Of a stretch of 44,627 nt of DNA, positions 10,901 to 19,644 are shown piece after piece (positions within the stretch are counted from its first letter, which is position 1; each line of letters opens with the position of its first letter). The DNA comes from Caulobacteraceae bacterium. GTDB lineage: Bacteria; Pseudomonadota; Alphaproteobacteria; Caulobacterales; Caulobacteraceae. The notes under the pieces are model-generated. The model did not search any database, had not been told where the DNA came from, and saw only the letters and a list, made by a program, of their open reading frames with translations. The stretch spans positions 1-44,627 of the forward strand of contig CANJMO010000014.1 in NCBI GenBank assembly GCA_947475845.1. Reading direction: 5' to 3'. Made by a program: the position numbers and the translations under genes.

Positions 10901-12253
10901 ATGCGCTACCTGCCGCTCACGCCCGACGACCGCGCCCAGATGCTGGGCGTCATCGGCGCCGCCGACATAGACGCCCTGTTCGTCGATACCCCCGCCTCGG
11001 CCCGGCTGAAGGGCCCGGTCGATCTGCCGCTCCACCAGGGCGAGCTGGAGGTCGAACTCGAGTTGGCGGGGCTGGCCGCGCGTAACCGTCCGGCGGGCGC
11101 GGGGCCGTTCTTCTGCGGCGCCGGAGCCTATCGCCACCATGTGCCGGCCAGCGTCGACCACATCATCCAGCGCTCGGAATTCCTGACCAGCTACACGCCC
11201 TACCAGCCCGAGATCGCCCAGGGCACGCTGCAATATCTGTTCGAGTTCCAGACCCAGGTCGCCGCCCTGACCGGCATGGATGTGGCCAACGCCTCGATGT
11301 ACGACGGCTCCACCGCCTGCGCCGAGGCGGTGATGATGGCCGCCCGCGTCACCCGGCGGACCAAGGCCGTGCTGTCCGGCGGCCTGCACCCGCACTACGC
11401 CGCCACCACACACACCCTGGCCCACGTGGCGGGGGTGCAGACCCTGCGCCTGACCCCGCGCATCGACGCCGAGGCCGGGGTGATCGCCGCCATCGACGCC
11501 GACACCGCCTGCGTCGTCGTGCAGACCCCCAATGTGTTCGGCCAGGTCACCGACGTGACCGCGATCGCGCAGGCGGCCCACGCCGCCGGCGCCCTGCTGA
11601 TCGTGGTCACCACCGAGGCGGTGTCGCTCGGCCTGCTGAAATCGCCGGGCGAGATGGGGGCTGACATCGCCGTGGCCGAGGGTCAGTCGATCGGCAACGG
11701 CCTGAACTTCGGCGGGCCCTACGTCGGCCTGTTCGCCGTGCGCGAGAAGCTGGTGCGCCAGATGCCCGGGCGGCTTTGCGGCGAGACCGTCGACGCCGAG
11801 GGCCGGCGCGGGTTCGTCCTGACCCTGTCGACCCGCGAGCAGCATATCCGCCGCGACAAGGCGACCTCGAACATCTGCACCAACTCGGGCCTGTGTTCCC
11901 TGGCCTTCACCATCCACATGAGCCTGCTGGGCGAGGCGGGCCTGCGCAAGCTGGCCCTGATCAACCACGCCAAGGCCAAGCGGCTGAAAGCAGCGCTGGA
12001 GACCGTGCCGGGGGTCGAGGTGCTGACCCAGCGCTTCTTCAATGAACTGGCCGTGCGCCTGCCGATGGACGCGACCGAGGCCGTCGAACGCCTGGCCGCC
12101 CACGGCATCCTGGCAGGCGTGCCCTACTCCCGTCTCGACCCCGACGCGGGCATGAACGACGTGCTGCTGATGGCGGCCACCGAAACCACCCAGGACGGCG
12201 AGATCGACATCCTGCCCCGCGTCCTGACGCAGATGCTGGAGGCCCGGGCATGA
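10901..12253 (+). CDS. gcvPA: Glycine dehydrogenase (decarboxylating) subunit 1
   Basis: A 450-residue alpha subunit of the split P protein, which with GcvPB decarboxylates glycine through PLP and loads the aminomethyl group on GcvH. Typical segments are [15 protein letters not shown] at the N-terminus, [18 protein letters not shown], the [15 protein letters not shown] turn and [21 protein letters not shown]. It begins two bases after the gcvH stop, and its stop overlaps the gcvPB ATG (ATGA). A longer forward frame begins at 10556 inside gcvH and is an artefact. Confidence 0.96.
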   Translation: MRYLPLTPDDRAQMLGVIGAADIDALFVDTPASARLKGPVDLPLHQGELEVELELAGLAARNRPAGAGPFFCGAGAYRHHVPASVDHIIQRSEFLTSYTPYQPEIAQGTLQYLFEFQTQVAALTGMDVANASMYDGSTACAEAVMMAARVTRRTKAVLSGGLHPHYAATTHTLAHVAGVQTLRLTPRIDAEAGVIAAIDADTACVVVQTPNVFGQVTDVTAIAQAAHAAGALLIVVTTEAVSLGLLKSPGEMGADIAVAEGQSIGNGLNFGGPYVGLFAVREKLVRQMPGRLCGETVDAEGRRGFVLTLSTREQHIRRDKATSNICTNSGLCSLAFTIHMSLLGEAGLRKLALINHAKAKRLKAALETVPGVEVLTQRFFNELAVRLPMDATEAVERLAAHGILAGVPYSRLDPDAGMNDVLLMAATETTQDGEIDILPRVLTQMLEARA

Positions 12254-13833
12254 GCATGCAGACCATCGGCCGCCCCACCCGACCGGAAACCAACGCCGTG
12301 GCCGCCGCCGCGCCCGAGGGCGCCAAGGGATTGCTGCAATACGAGCCGCTGATCTTCGAACTGGGCGGCTGGAGCAAGACCGGCGTCGACCTGCCGGACG
12401 TCGCCGCCGATGTGGCCGATGACCTCGGCGATCTGGTGCGCACCGCGCCGATCGGCCTGCCCGGCCTGTCGGAGCCCGAGACCCTGCGCCACTACGTGCG
12501 CCTGTCGCAGAAGAACCACGCCATCGACCTGGCGCTCTATCCGCTCGGCTCGTGCACGATGAAGCACAACCCACGGTTGAACGAGAAGCTGGCCCGCCTG
12601 CCCGGCTTCATCGACATCCACCCGTTGCAGCCGCAATCGTCCGTGCAGGGCGCCATCGAGCTGATGGACCGGCTGTCGCACTGGCTGACCACCCTGACCG
12701 GCATGCCCGCCGTCGCCCTGCCGCCCAAGGCCGGGGCCCATGGCGAGCTCTGCGGCCTGCTGGCCATTCGCGCCGCCCACGAGGCGCGCGGCGACGCCAG
12801 GAAGCGGGTGCTGGTCCCCACCTCGGCCCACGGCACCAATCCCGCCACCGCCGCTTTCGCCGGCTACACGGTGGAAGAAATCGCTCAGACCACGGACGGC
12901 CGCGTCGATCTGGCCGATCTGGAGGCCAAGCTCGGCCCCGACGTGGCGGCGATCATGGTCACCAACCCCAACACCTGCGGCCTGTTCGAGCGCGACGTGG
13001 TCGAGATCGCGCGCCTGACCCACGCGGCGGGAGCCTACTTCTACTGCGACGGGGCCAACTTCAACGCCATCGTCGGCAAGGTGCGGCCCGGCGACCTCGG
13101 CGTCGACGCCATGCACATCAACCTGCACAAGACCTTCTCCACCCCGCACGGCGGCGGTGGTCCGGGCGCGGGTCCGGTGGTGCTGTCGGCGGCCCTGGCC
13201 CCCTTCGCGCCCGAGCCGTGGATCGTCCACGATCAGAACGGGTATCGCCTGATCGAGGGCCGCGAGGGCGTCGCCGCCCAGGCCTTCGGCCGCCTCAGCG
13301 CTTTCCACGGCCAGATGGGCATGTTCGTGCGGGCGTACGCCTACATGCTCAGCCACGGCGCGGACGGCCTGCGCCAGGTGGCCGAGGACGCAGTGCTCAA
13401 CGCCAACTACATCAAGGCCCGCCTCGGCGACCTTATGAGCCCGGCCTTCCCCGACGGCCCGTGCATGCACGAAGCCCTGTTCGACGACGCCTGGCTGGAG
13501 GGCACCGGCGTCACCACCCTGGATTTCGCCAAGGCCATGATCGACGCGGGCTTTCACCCTATGACCATGTACTTCCCCCTGGTGGTGCACGGGGCGATGC
13601 TGATCGAGCCGACCGAGACGGAGTCCAAGGCCGAACTCGATCGCTTCTGCGACACCCTGCGGGTGCTGGCGCTGGACGCCCTGTCGGCCAAGGACGATCC
13701 GGCGGCGCTGGAGCGGTTCAAGGCGGCCCCGGTCGCGGCCCCCCTCAGGCGGCTGGACGAGACCCAGGCGGCCCGCAAACCGCGCCTGAAATGGACGCAG
13801 CCTGCGGCGCCGGCGCCACTGGCCGCGGAATAA
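12250..13833 (+). CDS. gcvPB: Glycine dehydrogenase (decarboxylating) subunit 2
   Basis: A 527-residue PLP-binding beta subunit of the split P protein. The Schiff-base lysine is K294 in [12 protein letters not shown], followed by the glycine-rich [21 protein letters not shown] and the histidine-containing [10 protein letters not shown] are also conserved. It starts at an ATG four bases inside gcvPA and is the last gene of the operon. A 602-codon antisense frame covers it but has no family features. Confidence 0.97.
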   Translation: MSMQTIGRPTRPETNAVAAAAPEGAKGLLQYEPLIFELGGWSKTGVDLPDVAADVADDLGDLVRTAPIGLPGLSEPETLRHYVRLSQKNHAIDLALYPLGSCTMKHNPRLNEKLARLPGFIDIHPLQPQSSVQGAIELMDRLSHWLTTLTGMPAVALPPKAGAHGELCGLLAIRAAHEARGDARKRVLVPTSAHGTNPATAAFAGYTVEEIAQTTDGRVDLADLEAKLGPDVAAIMVTNPNTCGLFERDVVEIARLTHAAGAYFYCDGANFNAIVGKVRPGDLGVDAMHINLHKTFSTPHGGGGPGAGPVVLSAALAPFAPEPWIVHDQNGYRLIEGREGVAAQAFGRLSAFHGQMGMFVRAYAYMLSHGADGLRQVAEDAVLNANYIKARLGDLMSPAFPDGPCMHEALFDDAWLEGTGVTTLDFAKAMIDAGFHPMTMYFPLVVHGAMLIEPTETESKAELDRFCDTLRVLALDALSAKDDPAALERFKAAPVAAPLRRLDETQAARKPRLKWTQPAAPAPLAAE

Positions 13834-13948
13834 ACATGATCGCTTCTTAATCCATCTTACAGGGCGCCTATCTTCAGCCGTATGGCGGAAGGGGGACGTC
13901 GCTGCCAACGGCGCCGTTTTCCGATTCTCCAATTGCTAACCCGCCGAT

Positions 13949-13965
13949 GCGCCAATGATTGGCGC
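13949..13965 (+). other. Perfect inverted repeat GCGCCAA-TGA-TTGGCGC next to RBS
   Basis: Seven-base perfect arms with a three-base loop end two bases before the AGGA ribosome-binding site (13968-13971) of the gene at 13977. In RNA it would be a stable leader hairpin. In DNA it could be an operator. A GATTC site lies at 13923-13927. Confidence 0.5.
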
Positions 13966-13976
13966 GCAGGAAAATA

Positions 13977-14393
13977 ATGTCCGTTCTGTCGATCTTAACC
14001 TCCGTCCGCTTCGAGACCGCGACCGCCAAGGCCGCGGCCCGTCACGGCGCGCGCTGGGTGATGATGGGCATCGGCATCGCCCTGATCATCGTCGGCGCCG
14101 TCGGCGCCCTGTTGCCGACCCACCTGCTCGGCATCTTCATGGTGATCGGTCTGGCCATCGTGATGCGGACGTCGTACTCGGCCCGCCGCACCTTCATCCG
14201 CGTCCAACGCCGGCACCCCAAGATGGTGTTCCCGCTGCGCCGCCTGCTGCGCCGTGAGCCCGAGGTCATGCCGGTGGCCTGGCAACAACTCCTGCGCACC
14301 GAGCGCGCCTTCTTCCGTCTGCTGCGCCTGCCGCACCGCTGGCGATTGGCCCGCCGGACCCGCCGCCACATCCGCAGCCGCAAGGCGCGCTGA
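13977..14393 (+). CDS. Small membrane protein (PGPGW-like)
   Basis: A 138-residue protein with two closely spaced membrane segments (about residues 27-45 and 47-64) joined by a short turn (LLPTHL), then a very basic arginine-rich cytoplasmic tail. The two-helix hairpin followed by a basic tail resembles the PGPGW family of putative transmembrane proteins, although the PGPGW core itself is replaced. The ATG at 13977 has AGGA six bases upstream. The upstream TTG at 13959 would run through the inverted repeat. Function is unknown. It converges on the ATP synthase operon. Confidence 0.75.
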   Translation: MSVLSILTSVRFETATAKAAARHGARWVMMGIGIALIIVGAVGALLPTHLLGIFMVIGLAIVMRTSYSARRTFIRVQRRHPKMVFPLRRLLRREPEVMPVAWQQLLRTERAFFRLLRLPHRWRLARRTRRHIRSRKAR

Positions 14394-14414
14394 TCCCGAT
14401 CAGCTTCTGAAATG

Positions 14415-14448
14415 AAAAAGGTGCCGGCCCTTGCGGGGCGGCGCCTTT
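14415..14448. terminator. Bidirectional intrinsic terminator
   Basis: Stem AAAGGTGCCG / CGGCGCCTTT with a GC-rich inner stem and TTGC loop, between two converging genes. On the reverse strand the hairpin is followed by a run of five T (CTTTTTCATTTC), a good rho-independent terminator for the Fo operon. The forward side has only CTTTGATC, so forward termination is weaker. Confidence 0.75.
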
Positions 14449-14470
14449 GATCATTCGCACGCTCGACGGC

Positions 14471-14989
14471 CTAGACCTTCAGGCGGGTCGCCAGTTGGTC
14501 GGTGGCGGAGTCGATCAGCGGATCGGACTTGGCGCCGGCCAGGCGCGCGACCAGCACGCCCTCGGCCATCTGCGCGGCCAGTTCGGCGGCGGCGGCCTTG
14601 ACCTCGGCGGAGGCCTGGGCTTCGGCGTTGGCGATGCGGCGTTCGGCCAGTTCGGCGCGGCGCTGGATCTGCTCTTCCAGCTTGGCCTTGGCTTCGGTTT
14701 CGAAATGCTTGGCCGCGTCCTGAGCCGCCTTCAGCATCTCGGCGCCCTGAATCTCGGCGGCGTCACGCTGCTTGCGGATGTCGGCCAGCATGGCCTCGGC
14801 TTCGGCGCGCAGGCGCGCGGCTTCGTCCAGGTCGGTCTTGATCTTGCCGGCCTTGGCGTCGAGCGCGGCGCCGGCCATCTTGAACCCACCGGCGAACCAC
14901 AGGATCGCCAGGAAGAAGATCATGCCGACGGCGACCCACAGCTCCGGGTTGTCGAGCTTCCAGAATTCGAGTTCGAGGAAAGCGGGCAT
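14471..14989 (-). CDS. atpF: ATP synthase Fo subunit b
   Basis: A 172-residue peripheral-stalk subunit with one N-terminal membrane helix (about 15-33, LWVAVGMIFFLAILWFAGG). A long Ala/Glu/Lys-rich coiled coil follows (RLRAEAEAMLADI, ERRIANAEAQASAEVKAAAAE). It holds the F1 head against the Fo ring, paired with b'. It is the last gene of the Fo operon and ends at the shared terminator. It begins 9 bases after the b' stop. Confidence 0.94.
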   Translation of the reverse strand: MPAFLELEFWKLDNPELWVAVGMIFFLAILWFAGGFKMAGAALDAKAGKIKTDLDEAARLRAEAEAMLADIRKQRDAAEIQGAEMLKAAQDAAKHFETEAKAKLEEQIQRRAELAERRIANAEAQASAEVKAAAAELAAQMAEGVLVARLAGAKSDPLIDSATDQLATRLKV

Positions 14990-14998
14990 CGGCCTTTT

Positions 14999-15541
14999 TT
15001 ATCCCTGCAGCTTGGCGAGCGCGGCGTCGAGCTGGTCGTTCGAAGCCGCCTTGCCGGTCAGCTTCTCGATGATGGCCTGGGCCGTCTCGGTCGCCACGGT
15101 GTTGACGTTGGCCATGGCCGAGTCGCGGGCGGCGCGGATTTCGGTTTCCGCGACGGCCAGACGCTCATTGAGCTTGGCTTCCTCGACCGCCTGACGGGCC
15201 TTAGCTTCGGCCTCGGCCTTGGCCTTGGCGTCGGACGCGGTCTTCTGCGCCTTGCCCCGGGCGCCGGCGAGGGCCGTGCGCGCCGCTTCGGCCTGAGCCG
15301 CGGCTTCGGCCTGTACCTGCCTGGCGCTGGCGATGGCGTCGTTGATCGTCGTCTCGCGCTGGTCGAAAATCCGGCGGATGCGCGGTGCGAACACGCGCAA
15401 CATCAGCACATAGAGGATCACGAACAGGATCAGAAGATAGGCGATCTGACCCGCCCAGTGTTGAAACTGGAACTGGGGCAGGCCGGCCGACGCCTCCGGC
15501 TGTTCGGTCGAGGTGGTCAGTGTTTCTGCAGCTTCAGCCAT
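14999..15541 (-). CDS. atpF2: ATP synthase Fo subunit b'
   Basis: A 180-residue b'-type subunit. A Gln/Pro-rich N-terminal extension (about 30 residues) precedes the membrane helix (IAYLLILFVILYVLMLRVFAP), the RIRRIFDQRETTINDAIASA segment typical of b', and a long charged Ala-rich coiled coil. Alphaproteobacteria and phototrophs use a b/b' heterodimer rather than a b homodimer. The 68-base gap from atpE is the largest break between Fo genes here. Confidence 0.93.
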   Translation of the reverse strand: MAEAAETLTTSTEQPEASAGLPQFQFQHWAGQIAYLLILFVILYVLMLRVFAPRIRRIFDQRETTINDAIASARQVQAEAAAQAEAARTALAGARGKAQKTASDAKAKAEAEAKARQAVEEAKLNERLAVAETEIRAARDSAMANVNTVATETAQAIIEKLTGKAASNDQLDAALAKLQG

Positions 15542-15609
15542 GCCGTATCCGTCAGAGTAATCGGGCGCGACGCCGCATCAGCCGGCGCCGCGCGAACGGT
15601 CAGGATGGA

Positions 15610-15834
15610 TCAGCCGTACTTCAGCAGGATGCCGAGCACGAAGGACAGGATGCCCAGGGCTTCGGCGAGGGCGGCGCCCACGAACAGATTGCCGATCTGG
15701 CTGGCGGCGGCCGACGGGTTGCGCAGGGCCCCGTTCAGGAAGCTACCGAAGATGTTGCCCACGCCGATGCCGGCGCCGATCATGCCCATGGTCGCGAGGC
15801 CGGCGCCGATGAGCTTGGCTGCTTCAGGATTCAT
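15610..15834 (-). CDS. atpE: ATP synthase Fo subunit c
   Basis: A 74-residue ring subunit with two membrane helices. The first has the glycine zipper [13 protein letters not shown], the polar loop is RNPSA, and the second carries the proton-binding carboxylate E58 in ALAEALGI. The RNP loop contacts the central stalk. The residues around E58 show no Na+-site signature, which suggests H+ coupling. It lies between atpB and the b' gene. Confidence 0.97.
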   Translation of the reverse strand: MNPEAAKLIGAGLATMGMIGAGIGVGNIFGSFLNGALRNPSAAASQIGNLFVGAALAEALGILSFVLGILLKYG

Positions 15835-15880
15835 TGTCTCTCAGTCCTAGGTTGCAGAGTTAAGGTTGGAAGGACGCGGG

Positions 15881-16669
15881 CTAGTGCCCGTGCCCGAGGT
15901 TCACCACATCGTTCAGATAGATGCAGGTGAGAACCGCGAAAACGAAAGCTTGCAGGAAGGCGACAAGGCACTCCAGCGCCGTCAGAGCCACCACCATCGA
16001 CAGCGACAGGGCCGCGCCGGGGATGCCCAGCAGGCCAATCCCGCCGCCAGCGGCCAGGGCCCCCAGCGCGACGACGAAGCCGGCGAACACCTTCAACGCG
16101 ACGTGACCGCCCAGCATATTGCCGAACAGACGCAGGGCCAGGGTGACCGGGCGCAGCAGGAACGAGACGAACTCGATCAGCACGATGACGGGCAGGAGCA
16201 CGATCGGCACGCCCGACGGCACGAACAGCTTGAAAAAGCCGAGGCCATGCTTAGCGAAGCCGATGATGATCACCAGGGCGATGGTCATCAGGCCGAAGGT
16301 GGCGGTGACCGCCAGCTGAGAGGTGACCGTGAAGGTCAGCAGCAGGCCGATGATGTTCATCGCCAGTATGAAGCTGAAAATGGTGAAGACGAAGGGGAAC
16401 AGCTTCTTGCCTTCGTGGCCGATGATCGACTCGCCGAGGTTGTCGATCATGGAGAACAGTTGCTCGCCCACGGCCTGGGTGCGCCCGGGCACCACCTGCA
16501 TGTTGGAGGTGACGATGGTCAGGAAGCCGACGATCAGCACGAAGGCGATAGTCATCGCCAGGTGCGAATTGGTGAAGGCGAGATCAGTCTTGCCGAACAA
16601 CGGCAGGGTCACCTGGCCGAAATCGACCAGCTTGGTGATCTGAAACTGATGAATCGGATCGGCGGCCAT
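15881..16669 (-). CDS. atpB: ATP synthase Fo subunit a
   Basis: A 262-residue polytopic membrane protein that forms the proton half-channels against the c ring. The essential arginine is R180 in LALRLFGNMLGGH. Further conserved segments are AMNIIGLL and the C-terminal helix with LQAFVFAVLTCIYLND. The N-terminus IHQFQI is typical of alphaproteobacterial subunit a. It is preceded by atpI (9-base gap) and followed by atpE. Confidence 0.97.
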   Translation of the reverse strand: MAADPIHQFQITKLVDFGQVTLPLFGKTDLAFTNSHLAMTIAFVLIVGFLTIVTSNMQVVPGRTQAVGEQLFSMIDNLGESIIGHEGKKLFPFVFTIFSFILAMNIIGLLLTFTVTSQLAVTATFGLMTIALVIIIGFAKHGLGFFKLFVPSGVPIVLLPVIVLIEFVSFLLRPVTLALRLFGNMLGGHVALKVFAGFVVALGALAAGGGIGLLGIPGAALSLSMVVALTALECLVAFLQAFVFAVLTCIYLNDVVNLGHGH

Positions 16670-16678
16670 TAGACCTAA

Positions 16679-17032
16679 TCACTCCTCGTCGTCATCGAAG
16701 GGAACCGACTGCGGCTCCCCGTCCTGCTTAGCCATCGCCATCAGGCGTTGCGCCGTGCGCCACGCCATCCATAGCGCGAGGGCGAATCCGAGAAGGACGC
16801 CCCCGATCAAACCTACTGCTGGCGGGACCTTGAAGGCCCATACCACAAAGAACCCACCGGCCAACCCCACCAGGACCCCGCCGAACAGTTCGGCGACGAT
16901 CCGGTAAGCCTGACTGACCGCCTGCTCGCCGGCATGAGAATGCGCCGGCTTCTGCGTCCGGGCCCCCAGCGCGGCAGCCCGTTCGTCGAGACGCTTGAGC
17001 GCCTCTGCACGCGGATCGTCTGCAGGCGACAT
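16679..17032 (-). CDS. atpI: AtpI/AtpZ-family ATP synthase accessory protein
   Basis: A 117-residue protein with a charged N-terminal region and two membrane helices (about 45-68 and 73-92, each with GG/GL packing motifs), ending in an acidic tail (DDDEE). AtpI-type proteins aid c-ring assembly or Mg2+ supply in some bacteria. Its position as first gene of the Fo operon fits. F1 genes are absent from the window, as expected for this class, where Fo and F1 are separate operons. Confidence 0.88.
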   Translation of the reverse strand: MSPADDPRAEALKRLDERAAALGARTQKPAHSHAGEQAVSQAYRIVAELFGGVLVGLAGGFFVVWAFKVPPAVGLIGGVLLGFALALWMAWRTAQRLMAMAKQDGEPQSVPFDDDEE

Positions 17033-17088
17033 GGAAGACTGCGATGCTGGTGGCGGCCGAAGGTTAGCCCGGCCAGATCGCGGCGGAA

Positions 17089-17115
17089 CCTATAGGCCCC
17101 GCCGCAGCGCGTCAA
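17089..17115 (-). promoter_or_regulatory. Sigma-73-type promoter of the Fo operon
   Basis: On the reverse strand TTGACGC (from 17115) is followed after 12 bases by CCTATAGG (17096-17089). This fits the Caulobacter housekeeping consensus TTGACGS-N(10-14)-GCTANAWC with mismatches in the -10. Transcription would start near 17082, about 50 bases before the atpI ATG. Confidence 0.6.
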
Positions 17116-17143
17116 GTTCGCGCATATCTGTCATAAGCCGTTG

Positions 17144-17160
17144 ATTTGTCTGCGACAAAT
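17144..17160. repeat. Inverted repeat ATTTGTC-TGC-GACAAAT
   Basis: Seven-base perfect arms lie 12 bases past the rhlE stop and about 30 bases upstream of the atp -35. It could terminate rhlE transcription, although no T-tract follows, or be an operator for the Fo promoter. Confidence 0.4.
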
Positions 17161-17171
17161 TCGACCCAAAC

Positions 17172-18629
17172 TTAGCTGTCGATCGGGCTCCACGATCCGG
17201 AGGTGATCGCCTTGGGCGAGTGACCGCCGCCGTTGCCGCCACCCGCGCCGCGGCCGGGGCCGCGATTGGGGCCGCCGCGCCCACGACCGGAGCCTTCGCC
17301 CCTGCCCTGGCCTTGACCTTGGCCGCCACCACCGCCGGCGCCGCGGCCGTGCGAACCGGGATGACCCTGGTTGCGGCCGTGCGAGCGATTGGGGCGATTC
17401 GAATCACCGCGGTTGCGTTGTTGCGGATTGACCGGGTCTTCGCGGTTGGCGTCCTTGGGAACCAGCGCGTCGGCGACAGCCGTGGCCTGGGCCAGGATCT
17501 TGTCGTTGCGGCGGTCGAAGGCCGGGATGGTCTGACGGGTGACGCGCTGAATGTCCTTCAGCAGGTTGCGCTCGTCGTCGCAGCACAGGCTGATGGCCAT
17601 GCCCGTGGCCCCGGCGCGGGCGGTGCGCCCGATCCGGTGGACATAGGCTTCCGGCACGTTGGGCAGTTCGTAGTTGATGACGTGGCTGACGCCATCGACG
17701 TCGATACCGCGGGCGGCGATGTCGGTGGCGACCATGGCGCGGCAGGCGCCGGCCTTGAACGCCGCCAGGGCCTTCTCGCGCTGGCTCTGGCTCTTGTCGC
17801 CGTGGATCGAGGCCGAGGGCACGCCCGAGGCTTCCAGATAGCGCGCCACGCGGTCGGCGCCGCGCTTGGTGCGGGTGAACACGATCACGCGGCTGAGGGC
17901 GCGTTCAGCGAACAGCTCGGCCAGCAGGGCCCGCTTACGCTGGGCTTCCACGAAATAGAGGGTCTGCTCGACCTTCTCGACGGTGGTGGACTGGGGCGCG
18001 ACGGAGACCTTTTCCGGGTTCTTCAGCAGCTCGGCCGCCAGCTTGCCGATCTCGCCCGGCATGGTGGCCGAGAAGAACAGGTTCTGACGTTCCTTGGGCA
18101 GCTGGGCGACGATCTTGCGGATCGGCAGCACGAAGCCAAGGTCCAGCATCTGATCGGCTTCGTCGAGCACGAAGATTTCGGTCTCGCCGAGGTAGCAGGT
18201 CTTCTGCTGCAGGTGATCGATCAGGCGGCCGGGGGTGGCCACCAGCACATCCAGGCCATTGGCCAGGGCCTTGATCTGCGGGTTGTATTTGGCGCCGCCG
18301 AACACCACCGCGACGGTGATGCCCATGTGGCGGCCGTAGGAGCGGAAGCTCTCGGCGATCTGGCTGGCCAGTTCGCGGGTCGGGCTGAGCACCAGCACCC
18401 GGGCGCCGCGGCGCGGAGCCTTCTTCGGGTTGGCGGCCAGGCGGTGCAGGATCGGCAGGGCGAAGGCGGCGGTCTTGCCGGTGCCGGTTTGCGCGATGCC
18501 GAGCAGGTCCTTGCCCTGCATGACGTGGGGAATCGCCTGCGCCTGGATCGGCGTCGGCACGGTGTAGCCTTCGGCGGTCAGCGCTTTCAGAAGCGGCTGA
18601 GCCAGGCCGAGGTCGGTGAATTGAGTCAA
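17172..18629 (-). CDS. rhlE: DEAD-box RNA helicase, RhlE type
   Basis: A 485-residue ATP-dependent RNA helicase. In order it has the Q-motif (PTPIQAQAIP), Walker A AQTGTGKT, PTRELASQI, TPGR, the DEAD box, SAT, VFTRTKRGADR, and HRIGRTAR of the second RecA domain. The last ~80 residues are a Gly/Arg/Asn-rich RNA-binding tail (RGGPNRGPGRGAGG). Family members act in RNA decay and cold-stress ribosome assembly. The start is uncertain: a TTG at 18629 gives the family N-terminus (TQFTDLGLAQPLL), while a GTG at 18644 would add five residues. Neither has a strong RBS. Confidence 0.93.
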   Translation of the reverse strand: MTQFTDLGLAQPLLKALTAEGYTVPTPIQAQAIPHVMQGKDLLGIAQTGTGKTAAFALPILHRLAANPKKAPRRGARVLVLSPTRELASQIAESFRSYGRHMGITVAVVFGGAKYNPQIKALANGLDVLVATPGRLIDHLQQKTCYLGETEIFVLDEADQMLDLGFVLPIRKIVAQLPKERQNLFFSATMPGEIGKLAAELLKNPEKVSVAPQSTTVEKVEQTLYFVEAQRKRALLAELFAERALSRVIVFTRTKRGADRVARYLEASGVPSASIHGDKSQSQREKALAAFKAGACRAMVATDIAARGIDVDGVSHVINYELPNVPEAYVHRIGRTARAGATGMAISLCCDDERNLLKDIQRVTRQTIPAFDRRNDKILAQATAVADALVPKDANREDPVNPQQRNRGDSNRPNRSHGRNQGHPGSHGRGAGGGGGQGQGQGRGEGSGRGRGGPNRGPGRGAGGGNGGGHSPKAITSGSWSPIDS

Positions 18630-18803
18630 AAGATATTCTTTCACATAGGCGCATGCGCAGCCGGATCCATTGATCGGGCCGCGTTGCGCGGGAAGTCTTG
18701 GGAAGCGCCCCGCGTGATCCTGGGCGATTTATGGATAGCTCTAAGGGGCTCGACAGGGCTGGATGCGCAGTGAATGCATCCCTCACGCGGCTGGAGCGCC
18801 TCG

Positions 18804-18820
18804 GCGTCGTTGATCGACGC
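18804..18820. repeat. Inverted repeat GCGTCG-TTGAT-CGACGC in divergent spacer
   Basis: Six-base perfect arms in the ~300-base divergent spacer 18630-18932 between rhlE and the forward membrane-protein gene. I see no convincing coding sequence in this spacer and only weak promoter-like elements (TTGACT on the reverse strand near 18855). Confidence 0.3.
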
Positions 18821-18932
18821 AGGGCGGATATGGGGCCGAAGGTGTTAAAAGTCAAAGAATATCGGTGTGCAGTGCAAAACGCCGCAGCTTAAACAGGCCT
18901 GCGACAACCGCATTGAAAGAGCCCGGCCGGCC

Positions 18933-19640
18933 ATGACCTTGAGCAAAGCGCGCTTCGACCGGCCCTTCTACCTCGGCATGTCGCTGCTGATCGCGGCCAT
19001 CGTCATCTATGGCTTCGGCCGCACTGTGGACGGCAGCCTGATCCACCCGGACTTCCCGCGCCCACCGATTCTTTTTGTCCACGCCGCGGTCTACCTGGGC
19101 TGGGTGCTGCTGTTCGTGGCCCAGACGGCCCTGATCGCCCTGCGTCGTCGCCGATGGCACCGCAGACTTGGCTGGATCGCCTTCGTCGTCGGCGGCGCCC
19201 TTCCGCCGCTGGGGATCGCCACGGCCCTGGCCATGACCCGCATCCGCTCAAGCCTTGGCGACAGCGACGACGTCGCATTCCTGGCCGTGGCCTTCTACGA
19301 CATGGCGGCGTTCACGGTCTGCTTTGGCCTGGCGATATGGTGGCGCAAGTCGGCCGAGGTCCATCAGCGGCTGATGCTGATCGCCTCCATCGGCCTGTGC
19401 GTTGCCGCCCTCACCCGCTTCCCTGCAGCGGTCGTGCCGCCCAACTGGGGTTACGTCTTCGTCGACGCCTTGATCGGGGTGGGGGCCGTGCGCGATCTGA
19501 TCGTGCTGAAGCGTATCCACACCGTCTATCTGTGGGCTCTGCCGCTGCTGATCCTGTTCCAGATCGGGGCCAACGCGCTCTACATCCTGCAGCCGATCCC
19601 CTACCTGGACCTGGCCTACGTCCTGATCGGCGGCGGCTGA
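18933..19640 (+). CDS. Polytopic membrane protein, unknown
   Basis: A 235-residue protein with about seven hydrophobic segments, including FYLGMSLLIAAIVIYGF, LGWVLLFVAQTALIAL, IAFVVGGALPPLGIATAL and LWALPLLILFQIGANALY. Histidines sit at or near membrane edges (FVHAAVYLGW, RRWHRRLGW, EVHQRLM). This arrangement is loosely like DUF2306-type or heme-binding membrane proteins, but I cannot assign a family. I chose the ATG at 18933 because the protein becomes hydrophobic shortly after it. An in-frame ATG at 18867 adds 22 unsupported residues. It runs divergently from rhlE and converges on the gene ending at 19645. Confidence 0.72.
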   Translation: MTLSKARFDRPFYLGMSLLIAAIVIYGFGRTVDGSLIHPDFPRPPILFVHAAVYLGWVLLFVAQTALIALRRRRWHRRLGWIAFVVGGALPPLGIATALAMTRIRSSLGDSDDVAFLAVAFYDMAAFTVCFGLAIWWRKSAEVHQRLMLIASIGLCVAALTRFPAAVVPPNWGYVFVDALIGVGAVRDLIVLKRIHTVYLWALPLLILFQIGANALYILQPIPYLDLAYVLIGGG

Positions 19641-19644
19641 GCGC

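Noticed and set aside
12124-13932. 602-codon reverse frame opposite gcvPB
   Set aside because: Composition is Gly/Val/His-rich as expected of an antisense frame in high-GC DNA, and no domain or RBS is seen. gcvPB on the forward strand is unmistakable.
17200-17440. Glycine/arginine codon repeats at the end of rhlE as a CRISPR or satellite repeat
   Set aside because: The repetition is irregular and is explained by the RGG/GN-rich protein tail.
17220-18773. 517-codon forward frame opposite rhlE
   Set aside because: Repetitive Ala/Val/Gly/His text produced by the helicase's codons and its Gly-rich tail. No motif.
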